From Piscicola geometra (taxonomy: Eukaryota > Annelida > Clitellata > Hirudinida > Piscicolidae): 64,000 bases of DNA. The stretch lies in NCBI GenBank assembly GCA_943735955.1, contig OX030957.1, positions 8,311,757 to 8,375,756 on the forward strand, given 5' to 3'. How positions within the stretch are numbered: position 1 is the first letter of the stretch; every line of letters starts with the position of its first letter. Positions 30,101-50,930 of this stretch are shown here, piece by piece. Both the position numbers and the translations under genes were made by a program. The notes below the pieces were generated by a model. The model made no database searches, was not told where the DNA came from, and saw only the letters and a list, made by a program, of their open reading frames with translations.

Positions 30101-32502
30101 CCTTCTCAATTCAATTTGAAATATCTCAGCTTATATTTATCAGAACGAATAATGTAGTATACCAAAATAAAGGTATTTGAATTGTCTATTAAAAAATAAT
30201 TCAATAGTTCAAATATAAATATAATATGATTTTTTTTTCTCTTAACATTTTTCAAACATTCCTTCAATCATATAAAAAAATATTTTTTACAATATATTTA
30301 ATCAGTTTTTTTCTTGAACAGAATTTTAAGAGTGCTCATTCATAATTTTTTTTCTATGGCTCACCACCAAAAAGGGCTAGCAACACAATCAGTCATATTT
30401 CAGAATACGTCTGCTCATTTGAGTACAGGCGTTGCAATTGAACGAGAGTTCAGACCTTAGGTGTGTCTTGGAGTGCATCACTAGAAAAAGTGTCTCAGGT
30501 AGGTGGTAGAAGAGTTTAAATGTTGTTGTTGGGTGGTTTGTTTAATCGGTGTTGTTTAGTGGTTTTATCGTTGTTGTTGGGTGGTAGGGTTAAGGTTAGG
30601 GGTAGGACTATCATTATTGAAACAAAATGTAAATTCTGTTTAAACACCTAAGATCTTATAATGATGATCGTCATCATCAAAGTTCAAACCACATGATAAA
30701 CGCTGGGTGGGCCTTATGCATGGTGTTTTATGGTAAATCAACTACACTACATTGGCTCCATGAAACCCAGGGTCTCATTCAAAACTGCAGTCATCCCTTT
30801 CCAAATTCTATCCACGGAACAACCAAGTTGAAAAATAATTTTTTCAAATATAAAAAATAAAAAACATAATTTTCTACAAATGACACATCATACCAAATGA
30901 TTATGGTGTTTACTAATAAAGTTTTGAATAATCTTTTTCTAAAAATAGTTTTGTTCTTTTGAAAAAAAGTTATTAGTATTCCATAATACCCTATTATTCT
31001 ATATTTATTTTAACTAATTTCGAAAGTTTTTTTAGAAAGTACAATAATAATTTTCAAAACCTCAGAGTGATCAAACTGCGTACACAGTTAAATTTTTAAC
31101 TGTTTTAACTGTTAAAACATAGATTGCCACAGCCCCGTTTCTATGTTTCAGGCTAATTTCCCCCAGCTCGGATCCAGTTTCGATATCCGATAGATTGTTT
31201 TTTTTAAAAACAAATTTATAGTTAAAGATGTTAAAATTAATTTTCAAATTTCACTAATTATCTCTATGCTGCACAAAAAATAATTAGTTTTAAAAATATA
31301 TAATTTGAATTAATCTTTTTTGATCACATTTTTTAATTTGAAAAAAATTATGAAAAAAATATAATTCTATCTGAATAAAAAAAAATTTAAGAAAATTAAA
31401 TATATTGATTGTTAATTGAAATTAAAAACATAATTTTACTGATTTTATAAATTTAATTTAAAATTGTATATAAAAAAATTTCCTTACATTTTCATTTTAT
31501 CATAAAAACAGTTTTTGGTTACATTGTTAATAAGGGCGGGTAAACCTAATTTAAAACGAAACGATAACCATTCATTAAAGAATTCTTGTGATAGTGTCCA
31601 CGCGCGCTTTCATTTGATTGAAGGCTGTTGCTATTGTAACGTTGCTAAAAGTTTAAATATTTCAAATGGAAAAAAAGAGTTTAAAAATAATAATTTTAAG
31701 CTTTTTGTTTTGAAATTTTTTTTTTGCTTTTATGAAAAAAAATTTAATATCTCTACGGCTATGGCTCGGCTCCGCAAGCCTGATAAAAAAGAATCAAAAG
31801 TTGTCTCACTGATTGTTGGACTTCCCTAGAGATTCAGTTTTCCTAGCCATTTCACTTTCAACGTATTTTTCATTCATTTCCTTTGTTGACGACTTTCTTT
31901 GAACATCTTCTTTGACAGCAAAAGCAGCTAACTTTTCTTGATTGGATTGAGAAGTTTTGTAATATAGTATAGTCGAAAATGAAGTTTCGAGAATTATTTT
32001 AGTGAAACAATATATATAAAATACCTTTTGAACGAATGAAACTCTGTCTGGCCCTGATGCATTCTTGTAATTTTACTGAAATAGTTGAAAAATATATTTA
32101 AAATAGATCATTCAAATCAAATAACTAACTCATTTTCTCTTGTTCCAGGCATTTGAAATTCGAGAGAGATTTATCAGTGATGTCATCCTTGTTCAAGAAC
32201 TCTTCGTAAGTCAGCTTCAAGAGATCTCTGGGCTTGGAATGGTCATTCTAAGTTCTCAATTACTCAAATATATTTACAATTGTTAGAATATTAATTTTTT
32301 ACACTTTTTGTTTTAGTGAATATATCTTATCTTACGCCTTCAATAAATAATACGTTTAACTCTAAACCTTCCAAGTAAATGTAGATTATTTTATAGATAC
32401 AGAAACAACTGCCAAGGGCTTGCTAGAGACACCTTGACTCCAAGCTTGGCACAAGCCTCGAGGGACCTTGGACTCGTCAAAACAAACCTGGCTTTCTTGA
32501 AA
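27117..32502 (-). CDS. CCDC177: CCDC177-like coiled-coil protein, N terminus missing
   Basis: CCDC177 is a coiled-coil protein of unknown biochemical role. Exons with agreeing phases: 32433-32502, 32130-32232, 32025-32075, 31810-31936, 29426-29540, 29128-29309, 27384-27492, 27117-27290; 310 aa, then stop. The N-terminal signature RFVLTSPRSLEACAKLGVKP joins DLLKLTYEEFL and KLQECIRARQ, matching the family's YVLTSPRSLEACARC..VKPVELL region. The middle and C-terminal parts are charged and helical (KEKEERIENLQRIKNEQLNE), and the end, DFCAKDRQAKLEA, resembles the family's C-terminal SFDRMVREAQLHA. The upstream exon with the start codon was not found; the first exon listed opens mid-codon. A LINE with its RT end missing fills the intron 27493-29127. 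It is shorter than human CCDC177 (about 700 aa). Confidence 0.75.
27550..29110 (+). mobile_element. CR1/L2-type LINE fragment: endonuclease and start of RT, 3' part missing
   Basis: Frames on the plus strand show FGFLNIRSL, LTWHESASSPSVIA (the TETWH-type endonuclease block), NPRHFSYGG, LVLGDFNIS, and at 28860-29070 the RT start with PTTLFEEL, SFIIPKIENPSLD and SSYRPVSNISSLC. Several stops and frameshifts. The sequence ends abruptly 20 bases before the donor of CCDC177 exon 29128-29309, without the catalytic RT core or a 3' tail. Confidence 0.75.
29600..31148. other. Intronic sequence of the CCDC177-like gene
   Basis: AT-rich, no coding resemblance recognised. Confidence 0.4.
31149..31782. 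mobile_element. Worn copy of the CAGGCTTG hAT-like family
   Basis: The right end ggctcggctccgcaagcctg matches the element at 20418-21635; the left end (caggct..) is poor and no target duplication is visible. Confidence 0.45.
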
Positions 32503-32509
32503 CTGAATG

Positions 32510-34490
32510 AAATTATCAGTTTTAAGAATTATTCACGTAACTAGAACATATAAGCTAAACCTTTCATCATTCAGATTAAATAGAGTTATATCTCTTTCGA
32601 GTAATGTTTTAGTACATTTATTTGATCTTGTCAAATTAGAAATCATTTGAAGTATATTACAAAATTCATTTCTATAAATATGCTGAAAGAATGCACGACA
32701 TTAAAATGAGATGAGAGCATGTCCCAACATGCTTACAGAACTGTAAACGAAATAAGCGATAGGGCACTATTTGAACCGTTTTAAAGTAAATCAAATAGCT
32801 TTTTTAAAATTATAAATATTCTTTTAATCATTTTTTTATAATTATACTTTTTTAGCGTTATTCAAACTTAACCTTAATCTCAACCCTAACCCATGCATCG
32901 AAATATTTGTTTTAAAATCTCCAAATTAAATATTCATTATATTCATAGCATTATAATACAAATTATGAAATAAAAAATATATAATACTTAATTTATCAAT
33001 AATTCAAAATTTAAAAAAATAATGATGAGGAATTGAACATCGATCACAAGAATCACAAAACCGAGTGCTAACCGTTCAGTTACAATAGCAATATAGAAAA
33101 AGTTTGCTCAAGATGAAACGGTTCCTAAGATCGAACGAGCTTATTTACAGCTATGTGATGTAGAAATTTATTTTAAACTACTTTTTTATTTATGTACTCG
33201 TTTTCTAAGCACATTTGTATGTTGGTTTCATTTCTGAAAGTTGTCTCGTTCAATTAGAATAATTTAAAAACTGATTTCTAGAAGAATATTTGAAAAGTTG
33301 GGAGATAACGTTTTATTGTTTTTTCCTCACATCCGAAGGAGTATAATTTTTATTTTATTATTATTAATTAGATGATGCACTACAGTTTCATTATGTGCAG
33401 GTAGTATAATTAATAAGTGAGTGATTAACCTGTTGTAACTATGGATGTGTAGCATGGCCATAGTTGCCTTAAGTGAAACATGAATAGTTGCTCAAGATGA
33501 AACGCAGGAAAAGATTGTAGACATTGATAAATCTGTCTCTGGAATTTGCCAATCTCGGGAGATGATGGTAGCGCTCTGATAAATCTATATTGACTATATA
33601 CAGTATAATAGACTATATAAAGTATATTCTAAATAAACTATTGAAAATTAATACAAACCAATTATTTAAATTTTATTAAAACGGTTAGTACCATTGACTT
33701 TGACCCAAGTATGTTCTATTTATAGCTAAATCTCAAACTTGAATAGATGTAGACTTTCGTCTCATTAGTCTCTATAGACTGTAGACAAGAGGTTTGCACG
33801 GGAATGGTTGAAGCTATGAGTGAAGTGCGAGATAAAACAAATTCTCTAGGTAAAGCGAGTTTAACTAATTTTATTTCAAAGGAACATTGTTCTGCAGAGT
33901 TTACTTTAAAAATGATATTTCTAAACATATTTCTAGAGCGTTTTTAAAAGACATTAGATGACGCTTTTGAGAAGGAACTGAAAAACTACATATTCCGGAA
34001 GAAATAAATATTTTTTGGAATTATTAGTATTGAGTGAGCGGAAAAAAGTATTTTTTTAGCTAATTAAGATAATCTAATAATAATTAAAACGTTTAAATTT
34101 CAATTTATATGACATACAATATGATTTCGTCTTAGGCAACTAAGCGTCCCATTTTGGGAACCAAGTTGATCAAGATGGGATTTTTGAGTGTTCATGTTTG
34201 TGGTTAATAAACTCATATTTCTTTTTTCTTTCTTTTTTCTCTTAAAGTTGATATAGTAAGACAAAAATCAATTTAACTTTGGTTAGCAGCTGCCATCTTG
34301 GCAGCCGCTTTAACCGTTTAATGATTTTGTTAAATAGTTTGTCTTCTTATCTAATAATTTAGTTTTTTTAATTTCAAATAATTATAGTAATTATAATTTA
34401 TACCTTTTCTTGTTTTCTGGTTTTAAATTTATCTTGCTTTCGGATTTAAAATCTTCAACCAATAACTGTCTAACGGACTACAATAAAAAC
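32510..34490. other. Intergenic or upstream intron, nothing recognised
   Basis: AT-rich. The missing first exon of the CCDC177-like gene may lie here, but I could not identify it. Confidence 0.35.
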
Positions 34491-34494
34491 TTAT

Positions 34495-34790
34495 TTTAAA
34501 AGGAAGAAGTGCCAAGGCCTCAAATTGAGCACTAATGCACAGTTTGCAAGAACCCACTGGCTACCTACTTCACAAGACAGATGAGCTCTGCAGATGAAGG
34601 ACAGACTGTTAGAACGAATTTTCAATACATGACTGTGTTTATGAAGAAGTGCCAGGGCCTCAATTTGAACACCAGTGCACAGCTTGCAAGCACCCACTGG
34701 CTACTTACTTCACAAGGCAAATGAGCTCTGCAGATGAAGGACAGACTGTCAGAACGAATCTTCTACACATGACTGTTTATGTCTATTATG
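34495..34790 (+). pseudogene. POLR1H: Tandem pair of RPA12 (POLR1H/ZNRD1) zinc-ribbon fragments
   Basis: Two direct copies, about 139 bp apart, of a segment encoding CTACKHPLATYFTRQMSSAD followed by EGQTV. This matches the C-terminal zinc ribbon of RNA polymerase I subunit RPA12 (CPRCGHEGMAYHTRQMRSAD, EGQTVFYTC in human). After QTV both copies carry the same 10-base insertion (agaacgaat plus one base) and then a degraded FYT, so the second CxxC is lost. Copy 1 also has a stop before its first Cys. The shared insertion means the damage came before the duplication. Confidence 0.7.
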
Positions 34791-34904
34791 ATAATAGTAT
34801 TATCTGCTTGGTGTTATCCTGCTTCAATATTGTCGCAGGATATAATCTTCGGTATTATCTATTGAAAACTGACGTATTAGACAATTATTACCTTACTTAG
34901 CTGA

Positions 34905-35083
34905 CCCTTCTTTAAAGATGTCCATATATTTGAAACTCATCACCTCCTTATTTAACTACTTCTATATCATTATTTACTTTTCGTACGGATCTGAAGACAT
35001 ATCTGTTTAACAAATTCATTTACCAGCGCTCTTGAATTTGAGGAAAGAGCGCTATAGAAATTGATTTGATTGATTGATTTAAT
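34905..35083 (+). mobile_element. 3' end of an L2-type LINE
   Basis: Ends of the ORF (FRTDLKTYLFNKF), a short spacer, then gaggaaagagcgctatagaa and a (TTGA)n tail. The same layout closes the LINE at 59084-60953 ([11 protein letters not shown]) and the fragment at 53870-53980. Confidence 0.7.
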
Positions 35084-35089
35084 GGCTGG

Positions 35090-36295
35090 ATAAATGTTTA
35101 TTTACGTTATTGGTTATGCAACTGAGCTATGAGGTTACGTGTAAAATTCTTTCCATTTTGTGCATCCTCCCCCTACATAAATGTCTTTAAAAAACATTAT
35201 AAAGCATTTAAAAGTTTATAATGCACTAAATAACAAAAATATTTTAAAATATACTTTACGAAGAGGTCAAATTAAAATTTCCACAAAAGATCTAAAGAAA
35301 TCAGTTTTAAATAAAGAAATTCATTTATTGAAATATACGCCATAACTTTTATTCATTTTAATGCTGGACCCGTAGCCAGTGCCTAATATTAAATAAATTA
35401 AATATTTGCAAACATTAAAGTATTACATTTTAATCTTTAAGTTTTAAAGATCACGTATTTTTCAATAAAGATTATTTCCTTGAAGAATTCTTATCCAGAA
35501 GACTTTTAATCCTTAAGACTTTTTATCCGAAGACTTTATCTCTAAGACTTTTTATCCTAGAACCTCAAAGATCACACTTGGCCGGTAATTACTCGCAATC
35601 TTGTATTAAATGCAGGTGATTTGGAAAGTTTATTAATCAACAAACACGAATAGACATTGGAACATTTTGAATCTTCAAATGCGACCATCTAAGTAATAAA
35701 TAGCTTTCGGAGAGATGCAAGTGCTCAAAACACGATGGAAACATTTTAAGCAAGTTCTAACTACATGGTAAACCAAAGTGTGATTTTCTAACTAAAGAAT
35801 AGTTGAATAGTGGCAGTGATTCTTTATTGAGGTAAGCATACAAAACGATATCTACCAATATTACATCCGAACTTTTAAGCTTCTACGGTATGTTTTTATA
35901 TCCTGACGGAACTTGTGTTTTAGTTGTAAGTTAAAAGCTAGGAACACACTGTATGAAAAGATATTAGAAGTACAATAAAATTGATGAGTTTATTCAAATT
36001 TTTCTAGTTTATTTGGAATAGAATACCGCATAAGACAAAAAATTATACCTATATCTGTGTTGGTTTTATCATCACACTATCAAATCCATACTTCAAAAAT
36101 ATTCTAAACATTTAAAAATAATATTTAATATCAATACTATAAATGATTTAGTTATAAAATGTATTAATAGGTAGAATCTAAAACTCACAAATCTATTGTT
36201 CAAAGCTTAAAGATTGCTTAGAAAATTAAAAAAACGTAATCACAAAATAGAGAATATAAATCTAGCGAGAAGTTCTGGAGGATGGAAGGAAGAAG
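35090..36295. other. Intergenic, nothing recognised
   Basis: AT-rich; lies 3' of the Ly6 gene. No frame with family resemblance. Confidence 0.4.
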
Positions 36296-36936
36296 CTAAT
36301 TCAGAATGGTAAAAATGAAAGCTACAATGATGGTGGCAATGCTAGAAATGATGGGGGAGACTGCATTGCAAAGGTCTTCATTGTTGCACTCACAGTACTT
36401 CACCTTGATCTTCGCTGTGCCAGTCCTGTCAACACACTTGTTGTCTTTCGCCTTATCAGGCCACGTGGCACACGAACGTATGGTGCGATAATCACCTTCC
36501 ACTGAAATGTTTGATGTTTTAATAATTTAATTATGAGTACCAGACATTTTAAAATTATGAATATCAATACGTTATTCTGGGGAGAAATTATTTACCATCT
36601 TGCACGATTTTACGGCATCTCTCGTAAGTGACATTAGCCTCGACTCCTATCTCGGTGCAATTCTTAACAAATTGTGTATTCTTTCCGATGTTCTCGCACT
36701 CAGCTCCGTCATAGTTCGGGGCCGAGTTGCAGACGTGGCAGCTGATCGAATTGCCTTTAAAACGGATTAAAAATAAAATGTATTTATGAACCTTTTTAGA
36801 TAATTTATTATAAATTATAATTTCATTATATATTTAATAAATATAATCTTATATATTAAATTGTAAAGCACTAACCGGTTTGGAAAAAACAAACAAACAA
36901 TATGGTCAATGGGAAGAAAGTCCTAGAAGAAACCAT
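36296..36936 (-). CDS. Secreted or GPI-anchored Ly6/uPAR-domain protein
   Basis: Three exons: 36876-36936, 36596-36754, 36296-36501, phases agreeing, 141 aa. Residues 1-20 form a signal peptide (MVSSRTFFPLTILFVCFFQT). The mature part begins SISCHVCNSAPNYDGAEC and ends in YCECNNEDLCN, the closing motif of three-finger Ly6 domains; ten or more cysteines lie between. After the domain, a hydrophobic C terminus (IISSIATIIVAFIFTILN) is typical of a GPI-attachment signal. One NVT sequon is present. The three-exon layout (signal, first half, second half plus tail) is usual for this family. It resembles the invertebrate quiver/sleepless-boudin group, but I cannot assign orthology. Membrane-surface location is inferred. 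Confidence 0.88.
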
Positions 36937-39190
36937 TTTGTGTAAAATGATCCTTGAAATGGGTTTTATTTTGTAAATAAACTTAATGCCCGTCGTGTTA
37001 AAGTTCAATTAAAACTTGTTTACATTCATTTGAAATCAATCTTCACATAAAATATGAATTTTACAATCACGATTGTCTATGAAATATGATTTTTAGTTTT
37101 CGTTCCGTGAAAAAATATGTTTTCTATTTGCTATTAAAACATCAGGTGCGCAATATACATGGTGTTTTAAGGAAAGTGCTTATGAAATAATTAAAAATAA
37201 ATTAAGTTTAAACATAAGTTAGAAAATTTTTAAATTCTTTATAATTTAATTAAAAATAACTATTAAATGTTAAAAAAAATTAGTTGTTTTAAGAATAACA
37301 AACTTTTCCAAAATATAAAACTGGAAAAATAAAGCTAATTTGAAAAAAAAGTTTTTTTAGCTTAATGGCTGATAGTAAACATTTACTATTTAAAGAAGAT
37401 ATTATAAAAACTAAAGGTAATTATTATATGAAGTAGCTAAATGAACCACCTTATTATTGACATTAGATGAACGACTATAAAAAAAGAAAATAAACTTAAA
37501 TTAAAATTTAATGAATCAAATACCTGAATTGATGAATGAAAGGAATCACCTAAAGGACTGAAAAGCAACAACTCGAGCAAACCTATTTAGAAGTCTAGAT
37601 TTACGCCTAACCTCCAAATCCTAATTATTTATGCAGAGGATAGTGCATACCATTAGTAAATAGGGGTGTAAGGCCTGGTCTTTAAAAATGTAAAAAAATT
37701 ACCTTATTTTAATAGTTCTGTTTTATATATCTGAGTAATAATCATTTACTACGATTAATCATATTACTTTTGAAATTTAAAATTTTTTCAAACATTTTTT
37801 ATTTATATTTTGTTAAGTAAAAAAAACGTTTTGTTGATTTCTTAGGCAAAGATTCAAAATAGAGCTAAATTATTTGCAAAATCAAAAAAAAAAAGCCAGA
37901 TTAATATTTTATGATTGATAATAAAAATTGAACACAATTGTCAGGCATGCATTGGTTTTCATTTACCTTATCTTATCTTAAAGAGCCACTGGTAACACCT
38001 TAGGGCATGTGAGCAGTGCGAAATATGTTTCGACTTCCATGAAACTTCAACCATAAAAATACTAATAATTATTATTACTAAAAAATCAAATCATTTCATA
38101 TATATTCATTTAGTCAATAATAAAAGACCATATTCTACATAATGCTAATTTGAGTAATTATAGTTGCATGCCAGGTAACTCGAGACTGCCGTTAAGGAAA
38201 TGCTCAATGGAAGTAAATACAGCTTGCTGTTGCAAGCACGTATCATTCATAATTTAGGAATATTGTCCTTTGTGAAAACGACTTTCGTGATTTATTAACA
38301 TCGTAAACTGTAAAGTGCTTCTCGAAAAATTTATTCCTTAAACTTTATGTAAAGTAATGTTTCATTTATTAAATCATATTTTATCGCTCTAGCAATGCCT
38401 GAAAATCCCCAAAACAAGTCACTTTTTAGCCTTACAAAATTATAAACTACTGATGATAATTTTAGTTTTTAAATGTCTCTTTCTTCATAATAATAATCGT
38501 AATTAATAATTAATAATCATTTTTTAATATATTTGATATATTTTGTCATGTTCTAAATAATTTATGAAAATGATAAGTTAATATTCGAAATGATAACTTT
38601 ACAAAAATCGAGCGACTACCTAATTTATAGTTACATTAACTGGATCATCCACATTGCAATCATCATCATCACCATGCTAATTCTAAATGAATGCAAATGA
38701 GTAATGTATCTGAGATATTATTATTATTATTATCTCAGTCGAATTTAATAAGTTCAGCCTCTGTAGACCCTTCAGTCACTTGTGGTGGTGGTGGCACTAC
38801 TGCTGGAGGGTGGTGTTGGTGGTGGAGAGATGATGATTATGATGGTGGTAGTGGTTGTGGAGAAATGATGATGTTGGTAGTGGTGGTGGTGGAGAGATGA
38901 TGATGATACTGTTGGAAATTGACATTGAGCAGAATGAAAAGCAGGATAATGAACTAAAGAGAAGTGTGTAGCATGTTGAGGATTTATGACTTTTCATATA
39001 TTCTTACACCTGACAGATTTATTTAGTTTACTTAGAATGATTTAATAAGATATTTTTATAATTCCAATTAAATTAAATTAATTTTCAAACTTTGAATTAA
39101 CCTTAAAAAAATAACTGGATAAAAACTCAAAGAAAGACACATTTTTATAATTGTATCTCTGAAAAACTTGATTCTTGTATCAAGCAGCTT
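36937..39190. other. Intergenic, mostly unrecognised
   Basis: AT-rich, with a short GGT/GAT-rich tract at 38780-38905. No convincing gene. Confidence 0.4.
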
Positions 39191-39399
39191 CCGACTGGCG
39201 TTCTGAACCAGCCCATCCACTTGCTGCATGTCCTCCATCTGTCTCGTGCTGACAACAGTCACTTGTGCCAATAGTTTCTGGCCTGAGGGTTCCAGGTGAA
39301 AGCCTGTCTCGTTGCGCTACTCTTGAAGAGTATTCCCTGACCATCTCGAACGTCTTGTATGGACTTCTTCATCAATAGGCTGTTTTTCAATTTTTTCCA

Positions 39400-40375
39400 T
39401 AAGTCTTTCCTCGAGAGATTGTCTCGGAGAGCTTCTTCAAGATATTACTGAGACATGGGCTGGCAAAGATGTGCGTTTCCTTCATGGTGGTGACAGTGCT
39501 TCTCCACCCTTCTGGTCCACAAAGGAACATGGCTTAATCAAGGTATTAAGAAGCCTTATCTTGTGTTGATGCCGATAGCGCCGCATCTAGATATGCTCTT
39601 CACGTGACGGAAGGCTGTGAGTGCCTTACCAAGGCGGCTTCTCCGTCTGCTCCTGCATGAGTGTTCGAATGTTGTCTACGTATGTGAAGCTGTCCAACTT
39701 CTTCTAGCGCCTCACATTCTCAACGAGGAACCGCTCATTGCGCCACACAAGACGCTTGCACGACAGAGTTACCAGCATCGCCTGCTTGAGAACCACGCAT
39801 CAAGCCCAGCTGGATGCTTCGAATAATCACGCATGGTTGGACTAGAGATCAATGTTGAAGAGGCCGTGAAGATGCGGCTTAACGAACCAGAGCCTCCTGT
39901 CCCACAACATGCTGAAGAGCTTTCCATCGACGGTCAAGACATCGCAATCGTGGAGGACTTCAAATACCTTGGGTCGTATGTTGGGTCCACAGACCACGAT
40001 GTTAGAATCCGAATTGGCCTTGCATGGGCAGCCTTCACGAAGCTACAAAAGTTTCTTCGCTCACCCAAACTGAACACAAATCTCAAGAACCGCATCTTTC
40101 AAGCCACCTGCATCTCAATTTTGCTCTACGGCTGCGAATCATGGATACTCACTGCAGCATTGTCGAAGAAGTTTGATGCCTTCTCAAGAACTTGCTATCG
40201 GACGATGCTTCGAGTGCAACATTCGAACGACCAAATCACCTGGGAAGAAAAAGTGGTCTCCTGGGTAGGTGGAACAAGAACTAATGTTTTTTCCTTGTGG
40301 AGCTTAACGAGATCCGCCTCTTTTCATTTGGAACTTTATCTCTCCCAAATCTTGCTGAATAAATGGTTAGAGTAG
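39400..40375 (+). mobile_element. LINE reverse transcriptase C-terminal fragment (RTE-like)
   Basis: The open part at 39833-40375 has VEDFKYLGSYVGSTDHDVRI, WAAFTKLQKF, LKNRIFQATCISILLYGCES and RTCYRTMLRV, the region after the RT catalytic core in RTE-type LINEs. The upstream part (39400-39830) shows scattered frames. No catalytic YADD box was found, so it is a fragment between the Ly6 and HGS genes. Confidence 0.7.
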
Positions 40376-40794
40376 CTCCACACTGGTCGCCATATCGCCT
40401 TTGAGCGCTTCGGCAGGCATGCAGTCGGTCTTGCAGATCTGACCTTCTTCAGTTGTTTTGGGGCAGTGCTTATCTCTTCCTTCGTTGTAGATCAACAGAT
40501 CGCTTGCAACTGAGAGGTCCTGTGGTGTGTCCGCAGGGTCTTGCATGTTGACTTGCTCAACCAACCCATTCTTGCGCCCCTCATCCTCTCTTATAACTCT
40601 TCCATTCTGTTGACCTCCTCCTCATGCGAGTGTCTCCTGTCTGCTCTGCTTGATGCTCCTATTTGCTTCAGTGTTTTAACTTGATTGCAATAAAATAACT
40701 ATCCACCATATAAAAGTGAAACAAAATGTCAAATATGCAATGTTTATTAGTTGTAAAAAGTAAGCCAATACCTGAAGGCAGGCCTTGTACAGGG

Positions 40795-41125
40795 GGTTGA
40801 CTGGTGTGGATGGGTTGCTGTGGTGGTGGGTGGAGTGAAGAAGGTGGGTTGGTGTGGTGGTGGTGGATTGAAGAAGATGGGTTGGTGTGGTGGTGGGTGG
40901 ATTGAAGAAGGTGGGTTGCTGTGGTGGTGGGTGAATTGAGGAAGGTGGGGTGGTGTGGTGGTGGGTGGATTGAAGGTGGGTTGGTGTGGTGGTGGGTGGA
41001 TTAAAGAAGGTGGGTTGGTGTGGTGGTGGGTGGATTGAAGGTGGGTTGGTGTGGTGGTGGGTGGATTGAAGAAGGTGGGTTGGTGTGGTGGTGGTGGAGT
41101 GAAGAAGGTGGGTTGGTGCGGTGGT
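40795..41125. repeat. GGTGGGTTGGTGTGGTGGT minisatellite near the HGS 3' end
   Basis: Variable-length units built from ggtgggttggtgtggtggtg and gtggattgaagaa. On the HGS strand it reads as Pro/His/Thr-rich peptide in more than one frame. It may overlap the last HGS exon, which I could not fix. Confidence 0.8.
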
Positions 41126-41450
41126 CAAGGAAATAAGTGATGGCAAATTGAGAGCGCTGTGAAGACTCAATGGCTACTTTTAGATCATAACTTATATATC
41201 GATAATACTCTTTTCAAAGAGGATAAATATTAATTCTAATAAAGAATGACTGCTAATCTTGGTATTTTTTGCCATTGAATTGTTAAAAAGTTACAGAACT
41301 AAAATAAATTCAAACACAATATACCCTTTCAGTGAAACGGAGCAAAGTTATACAAAGATATGACGACACTAATGATAAATTGCCTTTCTTAAAGGCAGCC
41401 AATGAACTAGGATAATAGATTTGTTAAGAAAGCTAACGTATCATTCACAC

Positions 41451-49865
<8,415 letters not shown>

Positions 49866-50105
49866 AATGATAGTCAAAACTGAAGAGAAGTTATAAATTT
49901 ATAATAAATTTTGGTTTACGATTTAGAAAAGTGATGGCTGATAGTTTAATTTAAATGGAGTGACTAAAAGTAAAACAATTGTAAAAATCATTAATCAAAT
50001 AAATTAATTTTTTTGGTATTTATTGACGTAGTTATTGAACGTCATAGCTAGTTCATAGTTTTTCTAAATAATCATTTTTCACATAACTTACAGAATACTT
50101 ATATA

Positions 50106-50416
50106 ATGAAAATGGCACCAAAAGTAAGGATAATTATTTCCTTTATAATTAATTTTTTAAAACATTTATTTTGTTTAAATTTTTTTCAACAACTTTGAGA
50201 AAGTTGAAAAACAATTGAAATAAATTTTCGAAAATATATTATGTAAAATCTATAAAACCTAACCTGTCAATTTGTCAACAGTCAATGGAAAAGGAAGAGA
50301 GCGTAGAAAGAGAAAGATCGAGTTGCAAGCGAACGAAAAGCAGACGCAAGAGCAGGAAAGGATGCAAGAAGAGAAAGGTGGTGAGGAACAGAAGGAGGTG
50401 CTGGCTCACCATCTGA
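50106..50416 (+). CDS. Tentative two-exon gene for a small Lys/Arg/Cys-rich protein
   Basis: Exon 1 50106-50123 (MKMAPK) ends at a strong donor (gtaagg); exon 2 50282-50416 follows a good acceptor (ttgtcaacag). The join is in phase and gives 50 aa. The second exon has 19 Lys/Arg and 3 Cys in 44 residues, with CKRTKSRRKSRKGCKKRKVV and RNRRRCW. Size, composition and the single intron recall protamine-like sperm nuclear proteins, but no homology is shown. The first start codon is 240 bp from the divergent HGS start. Doubt: exon 2 is also open in another plus frame (ERRKRKIELQANEKQTQEQE..) and on the minus strand, as purine-rich DNA often is, so the correct frame is not proven. Confidence 0.35.
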
Positions 50417-50930
50417 GTCCTCGACACTTCTATATCAAATGACATACGATTGAACGATGCGTTTGATATAACACTTTAGGCAAACTTCAGATTTATTGAG
50501 ATCAATGACATTGAAAAACAGCCATGGGTGATGAAGTAAAACTCTAATGATAAAAAATGTAACTAAATAACATCTCTGATTCAAATAAAAAGTTACTTGA
50601 AACTTCTTTCAATGTTTCAATATAATGAAAAAAAAAGCAGTTTTAAGTGTCTTGAAAATATTTTCAAATCTTAGCAATAACCAAGGCCTGAAATAAAATG
50701 GAATTTTATATTTTAGATATGTGGAAGCGAGAAAATCATTATACTTTTTAAAAGTATTTTTAGTGTGAGATAATTAGATAAAAATTGATATGGCTGTGAA
50801 ACGAATCAGGCTCTAATTGAACTTATTATACAATTATGATACCAATCAAGCGAATCATCAGTATCACCCCCCATTATAGAGAGTGATACTCATGGATCAT
50901 TATAATAAATTACGCTCAAGCATGACTCAC

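Noticed and set aside
40367..40564. 65-codon minus-strand ORF
   Set aside because: Possible LINE-related sequence, but I could not match it and it does not continue HGS.
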